Position numbers and translations under genes: made by a program. Below are positions 33,432 to 45,360 of a stretch of DNA of 64,000 nt, piece by piece. Numbering within the stretch: position 1 is the stretch's first letter; each line of letters begins with the position of its first letter. A model generated the notes under the pieces. It saw only the letters and a program-made list of their open reading frames with translations, did no database searches and was not told the origin of the DNA. Source of the stretch: Lathyrus oleraceus (taxonomy: Eukaryota; Streptophyta; Magnoliopsida; Fabales; Fabaceae); the NCBI RefSeq assembly GCF_024323335.1, contig NC_066584.1, positions 270,917,618 through 270,981,617 on the forward strand, given 5' to 3'.

Positions 33432-33499
33432 GGTAGATGGCGATGCCTGAGGCGATCGACTTACAGGTAGATGGCGATGCCTGAGGCGATCGACTTACA
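33432..33499. repeat. 34-base tandem duplication in LTR D
   Basis: Two identical copies of a 34-base unit (starts GGTAGATGGCGATGCCTGAG, ends CGACTTACA) at 33432-33465 and 33466-33499. Perfect identity implies a recent duplication. Confidence 0.95.
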
Positions 33500-35505
33500 A
33501 GAGGATGGATGAATGCGTGCTGGTTCTGTTAAGTTTTGAAAATGATTACTCGACGTTGGATCGAGCTTTTGATCTTGTTTTGAAATGATTATCAGATGTT
33601 CGTTTTTATTCTTGTATTAACAGATGAATAATGAATGAAAGAATAAATATTATACACTTTATGGGATAGGGGTACATTTGTTATGAACGGGGATGGTTCA
33701 TGGCAATCAAACAATAAGAATATATGCCTCAATCATCATACAAGTAGGCAACAATTATCAATCAAATCAGATAAGTAAACAGGTATATAATTAAATCAAA
33801 GAATCAAAGAATGAAATAACGGAGCATTAAACAAAGCATGAGAAGTATGAACATGTTAAACAATCAAGCAATAGTAAGCATGGATGAAAGAAAAAAGTAT
33901 AACAGATAACAGATGAATCAGACAGATGAAAAGATGCACAAAAAGGGTCCACTAAAATAATTAAATCAAGAAATGAAGTAAGGATCCAATAAAATCAAGA
34001 TAAAAGGCCTCTAATACATGGCATATGAGATGAATAAGGGAGGATCAAAGATCTCTTCAATTTCCATAAGCAATCCCTAAGTCAAACATAGATCATAAAG
34101 AAGTCAACTGAAAATTCAAGCCAACTTAATAAATATCAAATTAATAGCAAATTAATCAAGAAAATTATGAAAAATTAAACTAAGTAAGGTGGGGTCAGGA
34201 CATCATCATCCCCCCAAAAGATTTTAAAAATAATGAAAATTAGTACATGAATTAATTGAAATAATACAGAAGTCAAACCAAAAGTCAATCAACAAAACTA
34301 GGTTAAAATTAAATCAAAAATAAATTGAAAATGTGAAATAAAAATCCAAGAAAAAGTCAGGTTGACCACGGGGCAGTGGTCAACCATCATCCCAAAAATC
34401 AGAAGTTAAAAATAATTTTAAGTTATAAAAATAAAATCAAGAATCAAATGTATGCTAAAATGGACCACTTAGAATGAATAATTAAAATAAAATATTAATA
34501 CTAAATAAATGCGAAAATAAAAATTAAATAAAATTAAATAAAGCATCAAGAAATATGGAAAATATTTTTGAATATTTTTATGAACAAAGAAAATATTTTA
34601 TATTAATTAAAATCAAAACAGAAATAAATTGGGAATAAAAAAAATGAACATGAAAAGAGGGGGTGCATCAGCATTTTAATTGAACTGGGAAATGTATAAT
34701 GCGCTGATGGGCCATAAGCGAGGGGTGTGGAAAATAAACAGCGAAGGGCCCATGATCCAAAATACAAATAAATCAGGGCGTGACAAACTAAATGAACATT
34801 TTATTAAAAAAATCATGTGAACATGTATCAACCGGTCACCTTCACTTAAATCGCTACAAGACAAAAACAAACGGACAGCCAGGATTAAAACGGATGTATT
34901 GGATCGAATGGCTCTCAAGATGACACGCAATCATATTCTTCATTGGGCCAAAACCCTAGCCATTCCCATGCAAAAACGCAGAAAAACAGTGTGTTTTTCT
35001 CAACTTCAACTCAAAAATACGCACACTATAATGCGTCAAAAATCATGAGACAAAGCCCAGATCTTAAGTACAAAATGCAAGGATTAACATGGTAACTTGT
35101 TTTAGGTGAAATGGTAGCTTATTCTTGGAGAAAAGTTGACAACAAAGTGTCAACATGAACACGAGCATGAGCAGAAAATCAACAACATAAATCAACACCA
35201 TGAACAATGCCTCGTACTGAGGACTTCAAAAGCAAGCATAAGCATATGATTAGCATGGAAACAAGCATGATAATGAGCATAGATGTATCATTAAATGGCT
35301 ATGGAAAAGGAAAAAGAGAGTTACCTAGTGGAAGTCTAGTCCACTGCTTCTTGATTATGGAGAGGCTAGAAGAAAAGGATGCTTCCTTGGTGCTTCAAAA
35401 AACTTCACTTCAAGAACTTGCTGAGAAAAAATGGAAGCTAACCTCTAATGACCTTGCCTTGCTTGCTCGAAAATGCACTGCCTTTTCATGCTTAGGGTTT
35501 CTTGT

Positions 35506-35513
35506 CTTAAATA
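35506..35513 (-). promoter_or_regulatory. Candidate TATA box of LTR D
   Basis: On the minus strand TATTTAAG occurs in ACAATATTTAAGACAAG, about 1.1 kb from the LTR start once the E insertion is discounted. The distance matches the TATA box of element E (1.0 kb). The box is weak. Confidence 0.35.
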
Positions 35514-36095
35514 TTGTGGGTCAAATGCTCCTTAATGGGCTCAAAAATAATATGTTTTGGGGTGAGCAAGTGATGCAATTGGAGAGGTGTAGTAGAAAAG
35601 GAAACGTGAGGGTTTTGTATGACAAGGCCAATGTTTCTTATTTTGGCAAAGCTTAAGTGAATGGAAATAGGATGTATGGCCAAATGAGGAAAGCAAAACA
35701 TTGGCTTGGTTTGTGCAGCATACATGGCTTGGTTTGGCAACAAGAAATCAGCTCAAAGGGGTGACTCTGTGGCAACATAACTTGATGAGCAAACCACCAA
35801 TTGATGAGATAATGCAAACAATAGAAAGATATCATGGAGTATGGCATGTTTCATGTTGAGCATGAGTGGAAATAATGAATGGAAGAAGATGAAAAATGGA
35901 CCTCAAGATCATGCCACACCATTGCAGGATTGGTTGGGCAAGTTAGGCATAAAATCTGCCTAGAAATTTCAAGTCATGGTGCCAACTTTAAGTGAGTGTA
36001 TCTCTCAAACCATGGATCCAAATGAGATGACTCCAAAGGGAGGTGAAAGAGGACATGACAAGGTATAATTGTTGTGAAGAAAATATTTTCAATTG

Positions 36096-39000
36096 TGTAG
36101 CACCTCAAATTTGCACCCCCCAATCATGCATTCATTTCATTTTTTAGGTCATTAACATTACATTAACATTACATTATCCTTTCATAGTGCATTGTATCAT
36201 ATCCATAAGCATTGGCATCAAGAGAAGGCACCAGCGCAAGAGAGCAAGTTTTTCCTTGATATGGAGGCCACATGAGTATTCTAGAGAGCTTGTATGAACC
36301 AAGGTTCATTTTGAAGCAACTTGACCAAATATCAGAGGCTCAAAGTCATCAGTGCATTGCCAAGTCATCTGAGGCCCATAAAAGTCAACTGAAAGTCAAC
36401 TGAGGGCTAGGAGGTGGAGAAATGGTTTGAGACACTTCATTCATGTCCCAAAGAGGCTTATTCATCATGTCAAACATCTACATTGAAGATTTTGAAGTCA
36501 AATCAAAAGTTTCCCAAAATGGAAAGTGACCTATAATTTCAAGTTTCCAAAAATAGCAAGTTTTTGGACCAACTTCAACCAAACTTTCCAACATCAAGGA
36601 GGCTTCAAATGAATTCTTGTCCAACATGAAAGTTGAAGATCTTTCTCTCCCATTTCCAAAAAGTCCAAGATCATGAGCATATGATGAATGGTTAAGGAGT
36701 TATGATCCATTGATTGCAAAGTGTGCATGAAACTTCAACAAGCCATATCTTTTGAACCAAAGCTCCAATTTGAGTGCCTCTTTTTGAATTATGCTCCTTA
36801 TGACTCATATTTTCCAAATACATCATGACATTACATGAAATTGTCTCATACAATCATTTGTTCATGCATGTCCATTTTGGAAGGAAAATACCAAATTCAA
36901 AATTGGTTGATCACATGAACAAAATTCCAATTCCAACATGCGCATGGGATGATTTTAAGTGAATTTGGGCCCTCATGTGGTACTTTTCACGTATGATTTC
37001 ACCATGCAAGGGTGTTTTTACCATTTGTGCATACACCTTATATCTTGCTAATTTCCATTAACCTTGGCCTAATTATAATTTCAGAGTAATTAGGAGAGCA
37101 TATAAAAGCTTAATTGTAACTGTCTTGCTGAGGACACACATTTTCAGATCTAGAATCCTCTTTCACTCTTAATTTTCTCTCCATTGATTTTTCAAAATTC
37201 TACACATAAACCTTGATTTTCCTTGCATAATCATGAACATGGAGTGTTATTGAGCAAGATTCAACGTGTATTTGGTGGATTTCATCTCAGATTCGTGCAG
37301 GCCAAGAGCTTGAATGCATTAATGGAAGCTCCAAATTGAGCTTGATTCAGGTCTTTTCACGTGCCATTTCTTGCATCCAACTTCAGTGGAGCTCAAAGGA
37401 AGTGGATCTGGAAAGCTGGGAGCCTTGAGGACACTGTTTTCGGTCACTGCTCTTCAAACAAGGTGAGTTTCGACCTTCACGTCTCTCTATTTTATTGCCA
37501 TAGTATTGTAGATCTTGACTCACTGATCACGCTGATATGAACATTTTTGAAAACGGTTGAGTATTGGCTGAGATATGGTGTATTGAAAGTTTGAGAGCAA
37601 ATATGTTTTTGCTCGATTCTCTTGATTGAGGAAGAATTAGACATAATTGATGATTGATTTGTGTTCTTTGTTGGATAGCCTTTCGAATGGTGTACTTGGT
37701 TGCAAAATTTGGAAAAAAAATTATTGATGGTCACTGTTCATCCACCGTCTTCATGAAGAAGATGGTGGTTTCCTCGGCACGTGAATAGTGCCCGCCACCG
37801 TCTGCAAAACCCTAGCCTCGCATCCAAAACGACATCGTTTTGACGCATTCGCACCCCTCCTTCGATTCCCACCGCTCGCGCTTCAGCATTTTTTTCATTT
37901 TAATTCCTTATAGCCAAAACGACGTCGTTTTGGACGCGCCTGGTACCTCGCTTCGATTCCTGCGTGCAGCACTTTGCCATTTCCCATTTCAATTATCATT
38001 TTCACATATTTTTTCCACATGATGCACACTTAATTTCATTTTATGCATGCTCATTCAAAAAATCATAAAAAATAGAATAATGATCCAAATCATTCCCAAT
38101 TTTTTTCTACATGATCATGTGTTTGTCTATTATTTTTTGGTACTGATTTTTGAATTTTATCATTTCTGGAAATTAAAATGTGTTTGGTCTTTTGGACATG
38201 TATGCATATGTGACATGCCTCATTCATTCTATTGTGAAATGCTCATACATGATTCAATTTCCATGAAATTTTACATGATGATTCCTAACACATAACATGA
38301 CTTTTGAGGCTTGGTTGTGCATTTTTATCATTTGTCATTTCAGTTTTAGGTACATGATCTTAGGGTGTGACAATGTGTGTCACACAATTTGATGTTGATC
38401 TTATTCATTTTCATTCCTAGGTCAATTGATGTCCTCTGTTTCCAATTTTTTGCATGATGATTTTGTTTAATATGTTGAGCTTGCACAAAAAGTTTCATGA
38501 TTATTGGATGTGTTTCTGATTTAATGTACATTTTCTCTTCTTGATGCTCAAGTGTGACCACCATTGTGTGTCTTTACCTTAGCTTGATTAATTGATGGCC
38601 TTGCCTTGTGATTTGAGTTTGGTCCTTTTTAGGACATGTTCATGCTTGATTAAACATGCTTAATATTGAATATTTGCTGCTGTTTTGACTTTTTGCTTTG
38701 CTTTTGACCCTAGTCTTTGGACTAGTGGTTTGTACTCACCTTTTGAGTTTTGCATTTCAGGTTTAAGCAATTAGTCCTAATGGATGATGTGATCTCATTC
38801 CATGAGATACAAGTTACTTTGGTTAACTAACCTTGCTGTTTTGTAGGTTCTTTGAATGATTAAACAATTTGAGTTGCTTGCATCTTATGCCTTGTACTGT
38901 TGTTGTCTGTTGATTGGTTGTAACACTGTTGTTGATTGTTTGGTTGTCTGAATAGCCTACTGATGGTTTAGCTTTTCTTACAGGTACTTTAGCCGCTTTT

Positions 39001-40554
39001 GCTCATTATTTGAGCTTTGCTTTGCTTGTGGTTGGCATACCACTTAGGTAATTTCTTTTCTCCATGTAGTCTAGAAGACCTGCTATCTTTGGCAGGCACC
39101 TGTCTGAAGCCCTCCTTAAGAGGCCATGTTTTTGACTGTTTATATTTGTGCCATGTACTTCAAAGACCTCCTAAGTGAAGAGGCATTGGCAGATAGAAGG
39201 GATTTGCAATCAATCCCCTGCTATTCAGTTGAGTCATTCATCTTGCTCGCACTTTGTGCTGATGCATTTTGAATAAACACCCAAGATCCTTGTATATAGA
39301 GTCAGTCAAGTGGAGTAGGGTCCCACATTCTGGACCCCCACACTTTCATTGAGTCAAGCTCACCCAGGCCCGGGTTAAGAGCTATGAGGTCTTATCCTCA
39401 TTACCTTTCATCTGCTCACCCTGACGGTCAATGTCAGTGGTTAAGAGCCTCAGACACCCCTTCTAGTTTGCTTGTTTGTCGAGGTTGATATGACCCCTTG
39501 ACTAAAGACCAACCTTATATGAGCCATTTGTTTGCATATAGTGTGTGATACTTGTTCACCTGTGTTTGCTTACTTGCTGTTTAGGCTAGCTTGCTTCCCG
39601 TGCGAGTTAGGATCTGATTAGAGACCTCAACATAGGGATCGTTTGCATGACAACTTCTAGGCTCGAGTCGTAGTCTCCCTTTTAGTTGTTATCCCCCTAG
39701 TCTCTGGTTAGGATAGAGTTTTTCCCTATTAAGGGGAACTACGTTGCCCTGATCCTCGTACCAGATGAGGTACGTAGGCAGGAGATTGAGCTGATCTCTC
39801 CGGGCGCCCTTTTTGTTTTGTTGCGTGTGTTTTGTTCGCCCTTTTTCTTTTTCAACCCTTTTGTGTTGTGTGTGTTAGGAGATGGATATAAGACCAACGA
39901 TTGGCATTCCGTATCCTATTTGCGTGTGTTTGTTCGGAGTCTGATGTAAGTCCATCTATTGGCATTCGGTTTCCCGTCTTTTTGTTGTTTGTTCCGAGTT
40001 GGATGTAAGACCAGCGATTGGCATTCTGTTTCCAGTTGTGTGTTTCGTTCGACGTCTCAGCATCCCTGTTTCAGTGTTTTGTTTCAGTGTGCGTTAGCTG
40101 AGCTACGAGTGCTCTGATTCTTACTCTGGTTAGAGAAGATACGTATGCATAGGACGCGATGTCCTAGCGAGCACGCTCCCTGTTTCCCCGAACTACGTCG
40201 ACTCTGATGTTTGTTCCTGACAAACTACGTAGGCCCAGGATGCGATATCTTGCCGAGTCCGCTTTCTCCGTCTTTGTTCATCTGTGTTTTATTCCAGTGC
40301 GTGCAGTTTTTGAGCGGTTATTCAGCAACCTTTTTCTATTCTTCTGAGCGTGGATCCCGTCGAGTACGATGGACGTGAGGGGTTGCTAATACCTTCCCCT
40401 TGCGTAACCGACTCCCGATCGTTGCAATCTCTGGTCGTAAGACCATTCCCTTTCCAGGTTTACTTCGAGCGTTTCCTTTCCCTCCTTTGGGATAAATAAC
40501 GCACGGTGGCGGCTCTGTGTCTTTTCCCGCCGGTTGTTTTTCACATTTGCGACA
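36096..40554 (+). repeat. 5' LTR of element E
   Basis: Starts TGTAGCACCTCAAATTTGC and ends TTTGCGACA, with TG...CA termini. It has its partner at 48806-53262 with a constant offset of about 12,710 bases. A TATA box lies at 37101. Similar paired ORFs in both LTRs (for example at 38047 and 50755) are conserved only because the LTRs are duplicates. Confidence 0.97.
37101..37108 (+). promoter_or_regulatory. TATA box of the E 5' LTR
   Basis: TATAAAAG in GAGAGCATATAAAAGCTTAATTG, repeated at 49810-49817 in the other LTR. It is 1.0 kb from the LTR start and has consensus form, so it is the likely RNA polymerase II promoter core. Confidence 0.65.
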
Positions 40555-40556
40555 GC

Positions 40557-40574
40557 TGGCGACTCTGCTGGGGA
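40557..40574 (+). promoter_or_regulatory. Primer binding site of element E
   Basis: TGGCGACTCTGCTGGGGA lies two bases after the LTR end. The sequence is the usual Ogre-type primer site, reported as complementary to an arginine tRNA (family assignment from memory; check against a tRNA set). Confidence 0.85.
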
Positions 40575-41613
40575 TAAAGAAGTTGACCTCTTGCTGGTCC
40601 ATCTTCCCTAAGCGAGTCCATCCTAGCGCTCTCTAGGATAGTTTTGGTTGCTTTTGCTGCTTTATTTATTGCATTTATGATTATTATGTTGTGATTGTAT
40701 ATATTTGCATATATGTTTGCATGCATCATATTATCATTGTGCTGGTTGTGTATCTGTTTCTCTGTTGGGTGGGAATCGCAAGAGGTAAAAGGCCCAATAC
40801 CCAGGCTATGAGTGAGCTTTAGGACACCTAGGAATAGAGTGATTCATGGGAAGCGGGTGGTATGGCGCCACTTAGCGGAACATGATATCACGAGCAGTTC
40901 AGATTCTGATAGGGGTATTATCGTTGCATACACCTGGTGTGCATATGATGATATTCTTGAAAGGATTGTTTATCCTGCGTTTCTCTTGACCTTACCCTGG
41001 CCTAGATGACACCCGTAAGTGGGACGGGATTGAATCATTTGCAGGTACTGATGGTGACTATGGTTCAGATGGACTTATGGATTTATTTCTGAGACGCCGG
41101 AATTCTATCCGAGGTACTTATCAGCGGGTTCCGTTTATTTCGGATCCCTAGGTTGAATCCAAATTCAGAGGATTGTGTTGTCAGCCGTTCAGTGGATGTT
41201 CCTGTGATGATGGTGATATGTCCACCGGTTCCGTTTATTTCGGAACTCCCCAAGTTGGATTTGTGGTTACTCGGGCCCTTAGATGATTGTGATCAGTTCA
41301 GAGACAGGAATCCGTACAGTTGGTGTTCAGATGACCTGGAGGATGGCACAATGACTTGCATTCATGCATCTGCATCATTCCCATTTTGCATTCATCCGCA
41401 TATAACCCGTGTCTATCCATATGGGGAGTATATCATTGACTGAGATTCTGGTTGAGAGACATCCTGATGTCCGAATGTTATTGACAAATTATTATCTGTC
41501 TCGATGAAGCCAGAATCAAAGGACAGAATCTTCCTCATACGGATAGACATTGCATTCATGTGTGAGTCATATTAACCTGTTTTCTGTTTTGTAGGTGCCA
41601 GTATCTAACCTGT
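40575..41613 (+). other. Element E leader, no gene recognised
   Basis: This lies between the PBS and the gag remnant. It contains GGTTCCGTTTATTTCGG twice (about 41127 and 41226) and no ORF1: the extra ORF that Ogre elements normally carry here is absent. A TTCTGTTTTGTAG near 41584 looks like a splice acceptor but I cannot pair it. Confidence 0.5.
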
Positions 41614-42440
41614 TTGGTTGACAGAAGAATCACTGCTCGCGCCCATCGAATCGTTCCTCCGCTCAAATACCTTGCCAGACGCAACAAATCCAAGCTGATG
41701 GATCCACCCAACGCCGACATTCTCGAGTTGAAAGAGATGATGAGAGGATTGTTCAAAGTCGTGCAAGGGCTCGCCTTGGGGCAGAAAGCAATTGCTGAAA
41801 GGGTGGAGAGGATTGAAAAATGGCTGATAACGGAGAAAATTAAGGGAAATGCTCCGTCGTCTGGAGTAAAGAAGCCCTTTGGCAATAGTCAGCACAAGAA
41901 GGAGGTTGAATTAAGCGATGTGCAGGCCAAAAGGGGTAAGGATCGTTATCACCCGTATGCTGCAGTATCTACTCCTGCTGGTAATCAGTCTCTACAACAT
42001 CAACATCAGCCACCTCAACAGAGAGCACAGAAAGCTGGGTGCCAAGTGAAGAAGGGGACGACGGATCGTCAGTTTGGCAAGCCACCCGTGACTTATACCC
42101 TTTTGTTTAAGAGGTTGAAGGATCTTGGGTTAGTTCAGCCGAGGATATTGGTTCCTGTAGAATTACATCGGAGGCCTGCAAATTACGATGAGAACGCCAG
42201 GTGCGAGTTCCATTCTGGGGCACCCGGACATCATGTTGAGGGTTGTAGAGCTTTTAAGCATGTCGTTCAAGATCTGGTGGATTCTAAAGCCATCAATTTT
42301 GCACCGACGACAAATGTTAATGCTGACCCCATGCCGATGCATGGTCCTATGGGAGTGAATGTGATGTCAGAGGATAAGGGAAAAACCGAGGTGACGGATG
42401 TGGATCAGCTAAGAACTTCAATCTATGGTCCAGAGACATC
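41614..42440 (+). pseudogene. Element E gag remnant, core deleted
   Basis: The N-terminal part reads LKEMMRGLFKVVQGLALGQKA and AERVERIEKWL (gag coiled coil). It then jumps to the C-terminal part: PPVTYTLLFKRLKDLGLVQP, the zinc-knuckle-like CEFHSGAPGHHVEGC and AFKHVVQDLVDSKAINFAP. The last block matches element D (CDFHSGAPGHTIENC, FKHVVQDLIDSKAINFAP). The central Retrotrans_gag domain present in D at 62073-62999 is missing, about 200 residues. The frame shifts near 42430 into the next block. Confidence 0.82.
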
Positions 42441-42951
42441 TGATGAAGAGTGGAGCTTTCCCTGGTTGTGATAATTGTTGTGCGGCTGTTGCTACAAATG
42501 GGTGCGCAATGATGAGGGAAACAATTCAAAGAATGATGGATGTGGAAATGGACGGTGTAATATGTGAAACACCATGTCAGGCAGTTGAAACCGTCAAGGT
42601 GGAAAACGCCTTTGTTGCTGAGAAAGAGAAAAAGCCGTCCATTTCTTCTTACAAACAGGCCATGGAAGTGGTGAAGAATGAAGGGATCCCAGGCTGGGGA
42701 GGAATGGTAGACATTGTAGTCAAAGCAGATAGGTTCGGGGTTGGTTATCAGGAAGGCCAAGACTCGTCTGGGCAAAACAGTGAACGTCGTCAACCGTTCA
42801 CATTCATCAGTGCTGGAATGCTGGATCCAGGTCACGCCTGTGCGGTGGGTGAAGAGATTGACAGTGACTGCGAGCTCGAATCGTGGATAAAATCGTGCGT
42901 ACCAGGGAACTGGAAGGCCTCAAAGATCATCACTGTCACTCATCATGAAGA
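42425..42951 (+). pseudogene. Element E protease-RT linker, protease deleted
   Basis: The frame begins FPGCDNCCAAVATNGCAMM, matching the post-gag block of element D (FPGCGSGCFAQSGGCARL). It then passes directly to ETPCQAVETVKVENAF, SISSYKQAMEVVKNEGIPGWG and DSDCELESWIKSCVPGNW, the linker that in D follows the protease (ETLCQAFEAVQIK, SISSFKQAHALVNSG, DSDCDIDKWVRPRVPG). The roughly 290 residues between, including the DTGSS active site, are gone. It ends HHEE just before a stop inside the putative intron donor GAAGA/GTAAT. Confidence 0.8.
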
Positions 42952-43126
42952 GTAATATTTCTGTTTTTCAACTCTGTTTGCATGAAAGCCATACGTTTTG
43001 CCCGAAACGTATTGGTCAATTGTAAGGGCCACCTCATGTGTTTCATTTTGCAACATTTTGCATCATTAATAAATGGATGTTTTTGTAGTAAAAGCGGTGT
43101 TCCCTGTTTTTCATTTATTTTTGCAG
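42952..43126 (+). other. Putative Ogre intron in element E
   Basis: Donor GAAGA/GTAATATTTC and acceptor TTTATTTTTGCAG/TTT. The same donor and acceptor context is present in element D (59643-59806). An intron between gag-protease and RT frames is a known Ogre trait. Length here is 175 bases; after splicing the E frame still meets a stop. Confidence 0.6.
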
Positions 43127-43208
43127 TTTAAAATAAATAAAAATGGCAATGTTTGTTTTCATTTTTCCTTCCTTTTGATTTGTCTCGTTCCGACCTCAAA
43201 AGCAATGC

Positions 43209-43640
43209 ATGAATCAAAGTTCATGTAGATGCGATCATTCTCCTGATCTCATTGATAACAATTCGGTTACACCTCTATATGACTTCGACAATCCGATCTA
43301 CCATGCCGACGAAGAAGGCGAAGAAGATTGTGAACTGCCGAAGGAATTAGCCAGGTTGTTGAAACAAGAGGAGAAGGTGATTCAACCGCACGAGGAGCGA
43401 GTTGAGATTGTCAATTCAGGGACCGAGAAGGTCAAGAAGGAAGTGAAAGTTGGGGCCGCCTTGGAGGCGAGTGTCAAGAGTGGAGGTGATGCCATTCGGT
43501 CTCAAGAACGCCGGTGCCACGTATCAGAGGGCCATGGTGACTTTGTTTCATGATATGATTCATCATGAAATTAAATGCTATGTTGATGACGTGATAGCAA
43601 AGTCCCAAACAAAAGAGGGGCACCCGGTAGACTAGGCGAA
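43209..43640 (+). pseudogene. Element E RT N-terminus fused to YVDD region
   Basis: NSVTPLYDFDNPIYHADEEGEEDCELP and LARLLKQEEKVIQPH open the RT polyprotein, followed by EVKVGAALEASVKSG. The sequence then jumps, with a frame change, to VMPFGLKNAGATYQRAMVTLF and CYVDDVIAKSQT, the RT active-site block. About 170 residues present in element D between VALE and MSFGLKN are missing, so the RT palm is destroyed even though the YVDD box survives. Confidence 0.88.
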
Positions 43641-44340
43641 ACTGTTTGACCGTGAGACAATTCAAGCTGAGGTTGAATTCGAAAAAGTACACTTTCGAAG
43701 TACGGTCCGGTAAGTTGCTGAGGCTTATTGTGAGCGAAATAGGAATCGAGGTTGATCCTGCTAAAAAAAAAAAAAAAAGAGAAAAGAAGTAATACAAGAA
43801 AGGCCTGAACTGAGAACAGAAAAAGAGGTTCGTGGTCTCTTAGGTAGATTGAACTGCATCTCATGGTTCATATCTCATCTAACAGCCACGTGGGAACCTA
43901 TATTCAAGCTGAAGAAAAAAGAGATCAAACGGTCAGGTGGAATAATGATTGCCAAGGGGCATTGAAAAATAAAAGAATAAGTTGCAGGAGCCTCCGATTC
44001 TGATGCCTCCCTTGGAAGGACGACCGTGAATCCTATACTTGACAGCCCTCGAGGGGTCTATGAGGTGTGTACTGGGGCAGCATGACGAGTCTGGTCGAAA
44101 AGAGTATGCAATTTACCTTAGCAAAAAGTTTACCGACTGTGAAACAAAATGTTCACTTCTCGAGAAAACTTGTTGTACTTTGGCATAGGCTGCTCGCCGA
44201 CTAAGACAGTATATGCTGGTTCATACCACTTTATGGATTTCCAAGATGGATCCGATCAAGTATGTATTTGAGAAGCCAGCATTGAGAAGCCAGCACTGAC
44301 CAGACAGGTTGCGAGAGGGTAAATGATTTTGACTGATTTT
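43641..44340 (+). pseudogene. Element E RT thumb and RNase H, decayed
   Basis: Fragments in several frames match element D: PPILMPPLEGRP, VLGQHDESGRKEYAIYL, SKKFTDCETKCSLLEKTC, AARRLRQYMLVHTTLWISKMDP. A run of 16 A bases near 43763 sits in what was the RT thumb. Stops (for example after STVR, RNRG) and a short duplication (GAGAAGCCAGCA twice, near 44270-44297) mark further decay. Confidence 0.8.
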
Positions 44341-44381
44341 GATATACAATATACCGCTCGAAGACAATCAAGGGGAGTGTA

Positions 44382-44700
44382 TTGTCTGATTACCTCGCCC
44401 AGCAACCCATTGAGGGTTATCAACCGATGAAGTTTGAATTCCCTGATGAGGACATCATGGTTCTCAAATCGAAAGATTGTGAGGAACCGATCCCGGAGGA
44501 GGGGCCTGACCCTGAATCCGAACGGATTCCGATGTTTGATGGGGTCGTTAACGTGAATGGAAACAAAGTTGGTGTTGCTTTGGTTACGCCAAAGGGATCC
44601 CACGTTCCTTTTGTTGCCCGACTGAAATTTGAATGCACCAACATCGTGGCTGAACACGAAGTTTGTATCTTGGTATCGAACCTTGGTGCGTACATCTACT
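44382..44700 (+). pseudogene. Element E archaeal-type RNase H, truncated
   Basis: SDYLAQQPIEGYQPMKFEFPDE, then IPMFDGVVNVNGNKVGVAL, PKGSHVPFVARLKFECTN and VAEHEVCIL match the second RNase H of element D, keeping FDG but not the NNEAEYEA Glu context. It breaks at VCILVSN near 44680, where the rest of the domain and almost all of integrase are deleted. Confidence 0.82.
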
Positions 44701-44704
44701 GGGG

Positions 44705-45110
44705 CAAAACCTTTCTCGCTCGTATGAGATGAACGCTATGTTACCAGTTGAGGTCCAGACTCCGTCATTGAGAGTTCTGATGGATGAGAAATTGAAAGAG
44801 ACGGAGTGGGTAAGGACTCAGTATGAAAAGTTGAGCCTAATTGAGAAAAAAGGCTGGCAACCGTTTGTCATGGGCAGTTGTGCCAACATCGAATGAAACG
44901 TGCTTTTGACCGAAAGGTGCGACCTCGTGGGTATCATGTGGGGAACGTGGTGTTGAAAGGGATCCTTCCTCCTCAGAACGATCGTAGGGGCAAATGGACA
45001 CAGTTATGATGTCCATTCATGGTCAAGAAGGATTTCTCTGGCAGAGCCTTGTTGTTGACGACCATGGATGTCGAAGATTTTCCATCCCCTGTGAATGCGG
45101 ACGCAGTTAA
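44705..45110 (+). pseudogene. Element E integrase C-terminal remnant
   Basis: YEMNAMLPVEVQTPSLRVL and KETEWVRTQYEKLSLIEKK match the region after the catalytic core of integrase (D: GMEAVLPVEVEIPSLRVLL). Decayed barrel sequence follows (RGKWTQL, LLLTTMDVEDFPSPVNADAVKRYF). The HHCC domain and DDE core are absent. Confidence 0.82.
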
Positions 45111-45149
45111 AAGATACTTCGTAAAAAGAGACCCGCTGGACGAAAAGAA

Positions 45150-45360
45150 TAAAAAAGTCCAGGCAAAAAAGGGCATCCCGGCGAACCAAGAAAAAAGAGA
45201 AAAGGTTCGGGCAAAAATTAGGGATAAAAAGAAAAACTGTACACCCGGCAAGTCGAAAACCCGCAAGGGCGACTTGGGCAAAAAAGGGTATCCCGGTGGA
45301 CTGAAAACCCGAAAGGGCGGTCCAGGCAAAAGAGGGATTGAAACGAACAACTGCGTCCAG
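45150..45360 (+). repeat. Lys/Gly-rich imperfect repeat after integrase
   Basis: Imperfect repeats of GGGCAAAAAAGGG, ATCCCGG and ACTGAAAACCCG give a Lys-rich open stretch. The same kind of sequence follows integrase in element D (55860-56050, minus strand), so it is a family trait and not an independent gene. The 45361-46190 stretch shows nothing recognisable. Confidence 0.7.

Larger units (their letters stand above)
32373..36095 (-). mobile_element. Element D 3' LTR, distal part
   Basis: On the minus strand the LTR ends at 32373 with GTTGTTTTTCGCGTTGCGACA, closely resembling the LTR end of element E (TTGTTTTTCACATTTGCGACA). It is joined to its proximal part (53268-53830) once element E and one AATTG copy are removed, giving an LTR of about 4.29 kb. 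Three imperfect copies of TACGTATCTCATCTG and GAGAATCAGAG lie at 32690-33020. ORFs in this stretch are incidental. Confidence 0.82.

Noticed and set aside
35207..35656. 149-codon plus-strand ORF as a host gene
   Set aside because: It lies antisense in the LTR of element D, with no recognisable domain.
38047..38295. 82-codon ORF conserved at 50755-51003
   Set aside because: The two copies are the same place in the two LTRs of element E; conservation reflects LTR duplication.
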